A DNA stretch of 64,000 nucleotides, taken from Campylorhamphus procurvoides. Lineage: Eukaryota > Chordata > Aves > Passeriformes > Dendrocolaptidae. The translations under genes and the position numbers were made by a program. Of this stretch, positions 25,401 to 36,287 are shown piece by piece (position 1 is the stretch's first letter; the number at the start of each line of letters is the position of its first letter). The stretch is taken from assembly GCA_013396655.1 (NCBI GenBank), contig WBMV01000272.1, positions 372,001 to 436,000 of the forward strand, given 5' to 3'. The notes under the pieces are model-generated. The model ran no database searches, had not been told where the DNA came from, and worked only from the letters and a program-made list of their open reading frames with translations.

Positions 25401-27901
25401 TATTGTTGTGCTTACAGTGATTGCATTCTATTAGGGTACTAAACTAGACCCAAAAAGACCATTCAAACTTTGGACTGGATTGTTGTGCATGTGGGAAAAA
25501 TTAGTCTCAAAATGTCATAATCATACAGATTTTCAATGAGTTTACATGGTTCCTTTTAGCTTCACTTGAAAACTACATGTCCAATACAGGAAGAAAAACC
25601 TTCATAAAAATAAAGAAAAAATAATCATTCTGAACCTTAGAAAATCATATTGAAAGGATTTTCTTTTATATCTCAGTTCGCTCACTTCAGCTTATATATT
25701 ATAACCTATGTTACCACAGAGTAAGAATCTGGAAAAGGTTTCTTTAGGCTCTTCATGTATTGTCAAATGTAATAGACTTAAGTTCACTATTCTTTGGAAT
25801 TCAAGTTTTCATTTTTAGGATTCTTCTTTAATGGTCTATTCTGCATATGTACTGATTTCTGACTATTTCTGAGAGGAAGAGTTCATGGAAGAAAAGTACT
25901 CAAAGGCAAAATCAATCTCACAGCTGATGAATAATATTGCACAACATACAGCTGGTATTTTGCATTATTTAGAAGAGAGACTGAAATTCTGCTGTAATTA
26001 ATCTTTTTACAGTTAGTGTACTGAGAACCACAACTGGAAAAGGAACCGTTTTTGTTTCTTTAACTTGAGCATGTAAGTTTGCAGAAAAAGCCAAGAATCA
26101 CAATGTTGGGACTTAAAGCCTCATCAAAGTTTTCAGAAAGGCATGCAGATACTAAGATTTGAATTATGACATTATCAATTTAGATTTATTCAGTTAGGCT
26201 CCAGTTCTCTCTGTTTCCCATATGTTCCAAATCTGAGTTTCATCCAGGATCTGGAGACTTCAGAAGTAATATTCTGTTTGTCACTGAGCTCCAGTATCAT
26301 TTAGAGGATCCAACAATGTGAGTCATGAAGGCCTGACCCTCAAAGATGTTTATTCCAGGCAATGGCACATAAGGTGCAAAGCACTTTCAGGAGTTTGTGT
26401 CTCAGTCCCTCAAAGCACTCAGCCTCTCTAACTGGCCAAGTTTCCCCTTTTAACTGTCTTTTTCTGCTGTGTCAGCATTACAGGAGTCTCAAAGGCTGAC
26501 AACCAAACTGAAATGGAGAGCAGCTGACCATTCCTAAAACTGCTATTTTATCTGCTGGAAGAGATGAAATAAGCTAACAGGCTGGTCATTTGCTTTTCAA
26601 TAGCAATTGAAATAAACATGCAGAAATTTGTGTGTGTTTGTTGAGAGTGGTGTTAGTTCTCTCACTGTAGGAGCTTTTGTCTTTTTTGATTTCCTTTTTA
26701 ATTAAAATTCTAGGGGGGAAAAAAATCACACAGCTGTACCATTCATACACTCTTGTTATCTTTTTCATTTCTTGCTTGTTAAAATGCAGAGATCACCCAA
26801 GCCATGGCAGCATTGAGCAGAATCTATGGAAACTATGCAGGTCAGGGTCCATAACGGCAGGAGCAATGAAATGGCCACTCTGTTAAGGACAAGCTGGTTT
26901 TGGTCTCAGCTGGAAACCAATGCTATTTCCCTATCAAGGTCAAGAACAGGATAGTGTCCTAACAGCAAGTGTTGGTCAAATGTCATTGGAAGTGGAAGAA
27001 AAGATATTCAGACCTGTGAGATTAATAGCCTTCATTCCAAAGATAAAGGAAAATAAGCAACAGAGGTTGGCAATTTCCTACTAAAGACCTCATCTGCTTA
27101 TTTCAGCTGGCATCTGGAGTTTGCTGCTTCCAAAGAACTCAGCTCTTACAAATTACTATAAAGTGGGTGAGGTTCATCTCTCACAGTGGTCAAAACCCCA
27201 TGTGCCCTTATATTTGTATTGTGCAGTTACTTTCAGGACCAAACTCAAATGGATCAAAAATGAGTATCCATCTTGGAAGGCAGAAGACTGGAATACATGT
27301 TCATTTTTCTAGTTGAAGATCAGAAAGGAATCTAGGTATTCTGGAAAAATACACATATCGCAGGACACCTTTGTCTGCCTTGAAGATTGAGATGATATTC
27401 CACACACTCCTGTACATGGAAAGAATGCCTCCTGAATATGGAAAACAATCTATTTTCTGTATGTAGACTACTTCTCTATTAAGAAAAGCTTTAAACAGAG
27501 ATTGGAGGGAAAAGATAGTGTGAGTGACAAAAGTACACAGGTAGGCATAAAAAGAGACATTTAAATAACGAAATCAAGATTGCTTGAGTGGGAGGGGGTA
27601 AGGATTACTCAGAATAAGATACAAAGAAAGACAAGAAAAAGGAAATAAAAGGTCAGACTACTTGTTTATGTATGCTAATGCACAGCATACCAGAAAAGGG
27701 ACTGAAAGACTAATACTAAAAGAATACATTTTGTTCAGATAGACAAAGAATTACCACAGAACTGTGTTTATTGCAATCGTGAGAGAGATCAAGTGTTATA
27801 GAAAAATGTAGGTAGATTGTAATGCAGACAGAATTTGAAGTCACTATCTAATGAGAACAAGGATGAAGAGATAAAGCAAAGACTAGGGGAAAATTAAAAG
27901 G

Positions 27902-27907
27902 GTCATA
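27902..27907. repeat. target-site duplication, left copy (GTCATA)
   Basis: GTCATA immediately precedes the TG of the solo LTR and is repeated exactly at 28435-28440 after its CA. A 6-bp duplication is usual for alpha- and betaretrovirus-like (ERVK-type) integrases. Confidence 0.92.
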
Positions 27908-28339
27908 TGTGGGGGAACCCCACATGAAACAGGCTTTGGATGATCAAAGTGACCACTTCTACGAGTGGATGGACATTTCCACCAAGTAGCTACGCTTCGA
28001 GGCTCGCGATGATCCCATGCCGCAATCCTTGAAGAAGTTAGAAAGTTTGCAGTTTTAGATAGTAATTAAATGTATTAGATAGGTAGTTTAAGTTATTACA
28101 TTTCGATTGTATTTATTCGATTGTTCTCATTGGCTGTTGCCCCCCTAGCTACCCAGTTCTCATTGGCTGTTTAATCCCCCCCACCCCATTGGCTAGCAAG
28201 TGCTGCAGTGCAGCAGTACCATATATGGCTAGCCTCTCCCAGTTTTTCCTTTTCTGCATTGTCCCCTCCTTCTCTTTCCCATATTTGTTGTGCTCCTCCC
28301 TAACTCCTCCCATTTTCTAGAAGCCTCTACCCCGAACCC

Positions 28340-28346
28340 TATATAA
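28340..28346 (+). promoter_or_regulatory. LTR TATA box
   Basis: TATATAA within the solo LTR, downstream of three inverted CCAAT boxes. It is the expected core promoter of the element; whether it is active is unknown. Confidence 0.75.
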
Positions 28347-28360
28347 GTCCCATGCGCCCT

Positions 28361-28366
28361 AATAAA
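28361..28366 (+). terminator. LTR polyadenylation signal AATAAA
   Basis: AATAAA lies about 15 bp past the TATA box, so it sits upstream of or at the start of R. Several retroviruses use this layout, which lets the hexamer be present only in 3' LTR transcripts. The T/G-rich bases that follow (28367-28400) could serve as the downstream element. Confidence 0.75.
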
Positions 28367-28434
28367 TTGTTCCAGTCTTCTGCACCCTATTTTGGCTGTG
28401 GACCGTTTCTTCCTCTTCCCGGCGGAGCGCGGCA

Positions 28435-28440
28435 GTCATA
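28435..28440. repeat. target-site duplication, right copy (GTCATA)
   Basis: Exact copy of 27902-27907. Together they mark the integration site and confirm both LTR ends. Confidence 0.92.
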
Positions 28441-31400
28441 TATTAACCCTAGGCAGAGATGTAAGAAGTGTTATAACAGATAAATTTGCTTAAAGTATAA
28501 GCCCTCATTGACTCCACCCACAAGAAGGAATCATAAAAACTGTGAATAGTAGATAACTTGCCAAGAATTAAATTTAAAAAAGCAGCAGGAACAAGTTGAA
28601 CATGAGAAAAAAAAAAACAACAACAAAAAAACAAGAAGAAAAACAAAAAGAGGACATGGAATGAAGTGCAACTATCAAACAACTACTTTGGAAAGAAAGA
28701 CGTCATTCTATTCTTGACTTATTATAATACTTTCATACTTTGACACAATTTCTAATTTGCTCTGTTAATTGTAAAAAGAAAGATCCAGGACTACTCTACC
28801 CAATAGAGAGGAAAATAGCTTGTAGGTGAATTTGAGCATGAAGGTGTTTCATGCATTTTTTACCCTAGCAATTTCCACTAAACAAGCCAGCTCTGATCAA
28901 GGGAGTAATAGAATTAAGATGGTATCTTTCCAAAATATTCTGAGGGAGATGATAAAATAAAATGTTTGCAGTTACCTGGAAAATAGGGAAGAAGTGACAT
29001 GCAGATGGCATCCAACATGACAACATGATTTTTGTTTCTAAGCGTAAGTTTTATTAATCTAATCTGACTTCCTTCTGGACAGGGTGGCAGGCTGGATGGA
29101 GAAAAGTCACTGAGGTCTTTTGTCTTGGTTTTAATAATAGTGTGGATATCCTCACTTGATCTTCCCATACAAGAAACTTAGTCTTGGCAACATTTTTACA
29201 AGGAGGGTGCAAACCCAGTGGACTAAGCAGTGTGGAAGGATATGTAATGGAGAGTTATACAAGAGTTATACTATTGCTTATCTCCTCTTCAAGTTTTGCT
29301 AATACCTGAACGTTGCAATGGAAAACATGCTCATTAAATTGTAACTGACAGGAAGACATGATCTAGAAGGACAGTATGGGCAAATGCACAGGGGAACACC
29401 TGAACAGGAACAACAGACTGTTACAGATGTAGGATGGAAGCCAATTAACTAGATAAGTCGTGCTCAAAAATGAGTATGAAGATATTATAGAGTATCACGA
29501 CTTGAAGGAGTTTCACACTGTTCTTTAAAAGGCAAACATCTTATCAGGATGTGAAAACCAAAGCACAGAGTAATCCTGTTTTCTTATCACTGACAGTGCT
29601 TCAGCTGAAGTAGAGCAGTGCTTCAGCAAAGGGACAGGCACTCATTGGATGTAACCCAGAGCTCACAGAAAGCCATGAAGTAATGAGTTTAAATGCAGCA
29701 GAGAAGATTGCCTATGGTTTTCTATGATTTTTTCCAATGATCTGAGTTTCTTGCCATATTGGGTTTGACTCTGAAGGTTGGGTGGGCTGGCTTCAGGGGT
29801 GTTTTACCAGGAAGCCCTGTGTAAGAGTAAATAATTCTGACATCTGTGGTTTCCTATAGGGATAATGCTAGAACTGCTTGTTGCAAAGGGATATACATGA
29901 GTTTAAGCTGCTCCTTCAGACAGAACTATTCATGGCATGTGTCCTTCATATTTAATTTTCTGAACTGAGCACAAATCTGTGTTCTCAAATATTTACCTTG
30001 CATAAACTCATTTCTAAGATATTTTCATCTAAAGGCTGCAAGCAGAAAAGCAGAGAACATGGTTCAAAAGCTAGCCCTATTCATTTTAACCCAGCATGGA
30101 TATCTTGAAATTGTGTGCCCCAAGAGACTATTAACAAATATAGTATTCAAATTAGATTAAAGCTGGCAGACATGCTGTGAGTTATGTCTGCTCATTTCCC
30201 ATAAGATTAAGATTTTCTTTTGTTACCATTAATGTATGTCAACATGAATTAGTTCAGGTATTTTATAACATGTGGGAAAAAATTCAGACTCATCATTTAT
30301 CTGCAAAGGAAAATACATGAGATCATGTTTACTGGGTTACTACTCTAGTTTTCATGTCACACTGTAAAATAATTTCCCCCCAAAGGCTTATAAGATAATT
30401 AGATCTGATTTTTGTCACTTTTTTTTCCTTTTTTATGAGTGGAATTTACATCTGTGCTAGACTAATATAAATGCAAAAGGGATAAGGAAACATTTAAATA
30501 CCAGGTAGAAACATATTTCCTACCCAAATCCTGTGGGATTGTGCATTTTCCTAAAGTTTTGATTGTATCACTTTTCTCTTTTTTTTCTCGTCCCAAGTCA
30601 TGCTATTAATTACAACAACGATGTAGTATTGTCTAAGAGAAGTATACATATTCTAGTATTTGAAGAGAATGAGAGTAAGTTGCTTTGGGCAAAGCACAGT
30701 TCTCATTAATCAATGTTTCTCCAAACTGGAGAGAACGTTTTATTTTAGTTTCTGCTTAGATGGATATTTGATCTTTGTAGTATGACAATATCTAATAATT
30801 AAACCAAATGTCCTTGATAAAGGGCTAATTACAGTAGATTATTCAGACGGAATCCAGGAATCCGGATGTTGAAAATTCAAAAACTGCTGAGAAATGTAAA
30901 TAGTTTTTGAAAGGGAGAAACAAAAAGGAAGAAAATCTCAATAAATGCAGAAGTAGGTCAAAAGCATTTCAACGTTTAGACCAAGGGAATTAAAACTATA
31001 AAGCTCTGCAACCTGAAGGTCTTTAACACTTTTTCTAGAGTGAAAAGCTTTAATTTTGCAATCATGATATGAAAACAAACTGACTATTACAGCAAGTTTT
31101 AAGCATGATGGAAATTTATCATATTTATATTTGCTAATAATGTCTTGAATCTTGAAGCTCAGAAGCTTCCATAAGCATTCTGCTGGTGTGCAGAGAGAAG
31201 AGTGGCCCAGAGCTGTTCCTGTCCAAGGCTTCATAAAGCAAGAAACCCCTGGTAGTATTTATTTAGGAAAAAGTATGTAACTAAGCGAGCTGGTATATAT
31301 GTGCCTTTCAGCTGAACTACAGTTTTTGGGAAATGATCAGTGAAAATTTGTTTCATATTTCAGCTTGGGAGGTAGAAAAATAAATCAGTGACAGCCATGC

Positions 31401-34008
31401 AGAGAGACTGTGGAAGATGCACTTAGGTTGTCCTGGAACAAATTTAGGTCCCACATTATGTAGCAGATGAGCTGGCAAGACCAGAGCTTCAGGTGCTGTA
31501 GCAAGTAGATCCACTACATGATCAGTGCTCTTTGAGGATCCAACATGATGACTGATTTCTTTTTTAGACTGGCATTATGAGTGCAGGGGTTTATTTGCAA
31601 TGAAATGGCACAAAGACACATCTGGCTGTGATACCAGTGATGCAACACTTAGACCTTCTGGGTGAAACTTCAAAGAGAAACAGTGATTCCAGCAAGGTCT
31701 CTCAAGGCAGTACTAAATACAAGCCATAATTTTTATACCATGAGAAATGGGTATGCTCACAAATGATACCTTGCAGTACTTTCACTGCAGTTAGTCTGGT
31801 CCAAACTGCTGACTCTGCCTACACAAGACAACAAAAACTGATTGGAAACACAGAAATGGAGGAGCAAGAGGGTAGAAAAAATGTTGTTAGTGGAGAACTA
31901 AATCTAAAAATGTTCTAAACTGTAAGTGAAGAATCTAACAGAATAAATAGGTAGCCCTTGTTCCCTTATAAATACTGTATTTCCCAAAGAAAAATGTTCC
32001 AAAATATGATCCAGGAACCTAGCATATGAGAAATACTATTTTACAAGGTTATCTCAAGGGATTTTGCTGTTATGTATTTCTGTGTGGGATCCTAATTGCT
32101 ATTGTTTGTCACATTTTCAGAATAAAATCATAGATAATGTTTCCAGTTGCTAGTATCAGGGTGAATAGCAATATAAATAATACAGGCTGCCAAGAACTTT
32201 CTAAAGGAATTTCTTAATTATGCTGTGAAAAATATAAATTTAGAAAAAACAACAACTTATCATCAAAACTGAAACAATATCTTTTTGTTTGGGTGACTGT
32301 TAAGTTATATTTTTTCAGTGTGACACAGTGTCTAGTAAACATAATCATTCAAGCTTTCCCTTTTCTTCTGTCAGGTCAGGCCTACACTACTCATGATGCA
32401 ATGCAGGTTTTCTATTGAGTGCCAGCATAAGAGGCTCATGAATGTCAATGGATCAGGCACCAGCCAACCTTCACCTGGATTCCTGTGAAGCTATATAGCT
32501 CACAATAAAAAATCGAGTTCAAGATTGAATAATCTTGTAAAAGAGTTCATATCAACACATTCAAATAAAATATTTTAATGCTCAAGTACTGAAAGTTTCC
32601 CTTTGGAAAAAAGAAAAGCTTCAGGATTAAATATTTAACTATTAATGAGCTGAAATTTTTAATAATTGAGAGTTGTCTTGGGGGGGTTGGCAAGGGCTAT
32701 TTTGGGGGATGAGAAAAGCAGCTGCAATTTCCTTCACAAACTATAGGTTTTGATCATTTCCAATTAAGCGCTATGGCAAAATTGATCAGAATATTTGAGC
32801 TAGTCGCATTTACAACCTCTTCGAGAAACATAATCACTGAGATATTATGGAAGTACTCAGCCTACTGATGGAGTGTATCCTAACAACTTGCATAAGCAGA
32901 TCATTAAGAACTGGCAAAACTTAGTGGAATACTATAAAACTTTCCTATTTACCTGCCATTTACTGAAAGTATTTTGGAAAAGAATACTTGATTTGAAATT
33001 ATTTGGGATATGAAAAAAGAATATGTAGAACAAGTTAATGCAACTAGCTACAGACCTCAGGACTTTCAAATCATTAAAATATCTTCAAAATTTTTATCAC
33101 GAGATTATCAGAGAGAATGTTTGAATTATTTTAGTTTGTCTTGTCCCATTGAATATGTCCACATCTCTGCTAAGTTACAACATTCTTAAGATAGGATTTC
33201 TTACAAATTATATTTATTGAAAAAATATTAATTCTGTTTGCATTTAAATCAATTGCCATATCTTAACGCATTTCAGAAAATAAGAAACCTGGTTTTGTTA
33301 TTAGGGCTGCTGGCATGTATGTTCCAGATGTGGAGTATTTGAGACACAGCAACCAGAATAGTTTACCAGTTAAATAGGAGCAATGGAATAGCTGCCGCCT
33401 AAAGAGAAAAATCATGTATTCACTCACTGTAGGATTTTAAAGCGATAAGCTGAAAATTCCCAGCAGGAATGAGGGAATAAAGAACTAGAGTGTTGAAAAC
33501 TGATTCTTGTGTAACTCTGGAACTCACAGCTAGCAAAATACTGTTCTCTGAATGAAGGAAATATTATGAATGCTGGATGCTGGTAAGCTCATGGGACCAT
33601 ATTGTAAGAGCCAGTAGATAGCTTAGGACTAGAAAAATACAACTGTACAGAGGTCATTGGATGCAGGAAAGGGCAGCTGCAATGCCCCTATAATTTGTTG
33701 AAGATCTAAAGAATGCTCAAATTTAACAAAGGCTCAGAGGAGGAGACCAGCACAACCTTTGTCAATATCAATTTGACCTTGATCTGTAAAGGCGGGCAGC
33801 CAGGTGACAATGCAGCAATGTGACACACTGTAATTGCCCATGACATGTAGCTCTTGTTGATGAACTTTGCACTCTGTACTGGTTTTTCTTTTTTAAAATC
33901 TGTATCTCCTGCACTTTATCCATGACTAAAATGGGGCATATTCTGCAATATGTGTACCTTTTTTTTTTCCAACACATGTTGCTTATGTACCTGTTTGTAA
34001 AATAGCAT
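28441..34008. other. unique non-coding stretch, no gene seen
   Basis: AT-rich DNA with an A-rich run at 28604-28650 and short open frames (98 codons at most, 30938-31234 minus) without known motifs. No repeat family was recognised with confidence. The bases just below 34009 show no primer-binding-site match on the minus strand, which supports the solo state of the next LTR. Confidence 0.5.
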
Positions 34009-34893
34009 GTTGGGTTGACCTTGACCAACTGCCAGAAGCCCACCCAGAATTCATTCCTTCTACTCCCTCCAGAAATAAGACAAGGGAAGAAAATAACATG
34101 AGTAAGCTCATGAGTCAAGATAAAAAGAGGAGGGGATCAGCTACCAATTACCATCACAGGCAAAACAAACTTGACTTGGGGAAAAAAGTATCTTATTGCC
34201 AATTAAAATAGATTGAAATGGTGAAAAACTAAGACAAAATTAAAGGAATAGTTCCCCCCCTGCTTCTCACTCTTTTGCCCAGGCTCAGCTTCATTCTTAC
34301 TCCTTTCTCCCAACAAATGATGCAGAGGGGATAGGAAATGGGACTTGTGGCTGGTTCATCTGATGCTTCTTCCACCACACACTTTTCCAGTGCTCCAGCG
34401 TGGGCCCTTCACAGGCTGCAGCTTCCTTTAGAGCCTATCCACCTTCTCTTGAATGGGATCCTCCAGGTGCTGCAGTGCGAATCTCTGTTTTAACATTGCA
34501 CTCCATGTTTTGCAGTGTGGATATCCACCTCAGGATGGTCTTATCCACTGACTGCAGAGAACCAGCTGTTCCACTGCAGTGTCTCCAAGAGCTGCGGGAA
34601 AATCTCTGTTCTGGCACCTGGACCACCTCCTCCCCATTCCTTCCTAGCATTCACAGGGATGTTTCTCACACTTTTTTCACTCACTCCTCACCAGCATTTT
34701 GACCTTTCTAAACAGGTTTTCCCCAAGGTGCCCCATGCATAGCTGAAGGGCTCAGCTGTGTCCTGCAGTGGGTCCACTGGAGCTGACAGGAACCAGCTGT
34801 CTCCCACATGGAGCAACCCTGGCCTCTCCTCATAGAGGCTTCTCCTGCAGCCATCTCCCCATTGCCCATACCTTGACACCTACACCCAGTACA
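34009..34893 (-). mobile_element. solo LTR, second member of the long avian ERVL-type family
   Basis: An 885-bp block of the same superfamily and orientation as 4404-5463. On the minus strand it opens TGTACTGGGTGTAGGTGTCA at 34893, shares the module at 34596-34621 with 5170-5195, and shares the 'GGGGATAGGAAATGGG...GGCTGGTTCATC' section (34327-34362) with 4720-4750 in equivalent order. It then has the family's R/U5-like part (CCCCAAGTCAAGTTTGTTTT on the minus strand near 34150-34185) and ends CAAGGTCAACCCAACA at 34009. AATAAG near 34195 occupies the polyadenylation-hexamer position. It is shorter than the 4.4 kb copy because part of the repeated mid-section is missing, and it is more diverged. 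No target-site duplication or adjoining proviral sequence was found. ERVL assignment rests on remembered consensus sequence. Confidence 0.8.
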
Positions 34894-36221
34894 AGTGGGC
34901 ATTAAGTGACAGCTCTGGAGGAGGGTGTGATGAAGGAATAAGAAGGCACATTGGTGAGTCATAAATAGAATATTTCAGCTGAGCATCTCCACTGGGATGC
35001 ATTTAGGCAGTGAGACCAAGTGGCATAATTAAGAACTATAGCTGGAAATCTCAGAAGCACCAATTGCCCACATTAAAAGGTTGGTAAATAAAGGAAAATT
35101 TTAGCATCAGAAACAAAGACAAAATATATTGCCTTTAAAAAGTTCTTAAAGTCCTGTAATCTTCAAAGTCTTATTTACTTATTTCTTGTGTTTCCAGCAG
35201 AAATTATAAATGCAGTGTGTTTCAGATGCTAATGTACTGGATTCAGACAATTAAAACACAGCAGCTTTATTTTGAACTCTATTAATCCCAAAGCACAATA
35301 GCAATGAGGGATTCCCTTGTATTTTTTAATCCCCTGCACACTTTTGGTGTAATAAACTGCTTTGCTGGCTTGTTTGCAATACATCTTGTGTTACATTCTG
35401 CAGCCTGAGCATTTACTGAACTCATTTAAATTCTAAGATAAGCTACTTTTCTTCCTTTTTAAGCGTAAGGTCTAAAGGCGACACTGTAAATTCTGGGGAT
35501 TCTGAAGGTCTGAGAGTTTGGTGAGTCTTCTGAGTTTACAAAAACTTTCTTCCATAATTTAAACTGCTTTATTAAAAAAAAAAAAAAAGGAAATGAAAAG
35601 ACATTCAGTTTAAGCATAACTAGTTTACCCCCTAAGTGCTTAATCCAAAGTTCATTGAAGTTAATGGGAAGACTTCTGAGGGCTGCATCAGACTTGAAAC
35701 AGAAGTCTGTGCCTTGTGTTACTGACAAAAGCTCTGCACACGCAGAACTACCCGATGACAGCTATTTAATGTATTTCTCTTTCAACAGAATTTCATTTCA
35801 TTCTGTATCTTCCACTGCCTGCATTTCCCCATATTCTCTGAATCTGAGTTCCCCTCTGCCATTTTTTTTTCTCATCCTGCTTTTGTCAGATTTTGTTCTA
35901 TTGACTTGATTTTTTGTCACCAGACCTTTATGTGTGGAGCAAACAACACATTTTCCAAAAATAATTTTCACTTCCCAGGGCTTCAACTGCTTCAGGAACA
36001 GCAATAGAAACTTGTTTAATACCTCAGTCTTAAGGACTTATCATTTGCCAATAATAATGAAATTATTTAGAATGGTTTTAATCACAAGCCAAGATTTTTA
36101 AACTTGAATGTCTAACCGTAAGTTTCTAAACTCACATTTAATTACTTAAATGATCACTGATTCTCAAAAGTCCTCAGCATCCATCACTTTTTAAATGTGG
36201 TCTTAATTGTGAGAACCTAGG

Positions 36222-36287
36222 TACATTTAAGAACGCAATGTTAATCACCTGGGTTACATTTAAGAACCCAGTGTTAATTACCTGAGC
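36222..36287. repeat. 33-bp imperfect tandem repeat, two copies
   Basis: Copy 1 (36222-36254) and copy 2 (36255-36287) share TACATTTAAGAAC, then GTTAAT and ACCTG, with a few substitutions (for example GCAATG against CCAGTG). Each copy carries a TTAAT core followed by an ACCTG E2-box-like motif, so a paired regulatory site is possible but unproven. Confidence 0.8.

Larger units (their letters stand above)
12979..27901. other. long unique AT-rich stretch, no gene seen
   Basis: Nearly 15 kb without a recognisable coding exon, RNA gene or clear interspersed repeat. Simple-sequence tracts (14693-14767, 16153-16262, 19036-19249) and candidate regulatory blocks (15480-15740, 22190-22400) are listed separately. 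A short direct repeat of GCTCCAAGGGATG occurs twice in tandem near 14367-14392. Minus-strand frames at 17837-18058 and 18071-18292 encode hydrophobic runs and lie near GTAAGT splice-donor-like hexamers, but no exon pair or known protein emerges. The low density of young repeats fits a constrained or old intergenic or intronic region. Confidence 0.5.
27908..28434 (+). mobile_element. solo LTR of an endogenous retrovirus, 527 bp
   Basis: The element starts TG and ends CA and is flanked by a perfect 6-bp duplication GTCATA. Its first 17 bases, TGTGGGGGAACCCCACA, form a perfect 7-bp stem with a 3-base loop. U3 has three ATTGGCT motifs (inverted CCAAT boxes), two inside a repeated 16-mer GTTCTCATTGGCTGTT at 28123-28138 and 28156-28171, the third at 28188-28194. 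A TATATAA box lies at 28340-28346 and the polyadenylation hexamer AATAAA at 28361-28366, only about 15 bp later, so R is likely short and downstream. U5 is G+C-rich near its end. No primer-binding site or coding region adjoins, so the provirus has recombined to a solo LTR. Intact ends and promoter motifs suggest a relatively young insertion. The 6-bp duplication favours an ERVK/beta-like or alpha-like family; the exact family is not named. Confidence 0.95.

Noticed and set aside
28449..28682. Hydrophobic phenylalanine-rich minus-strand frame
   Set aside because: The apparent membrane segment is the translation of an A-rich run on the plus strand.
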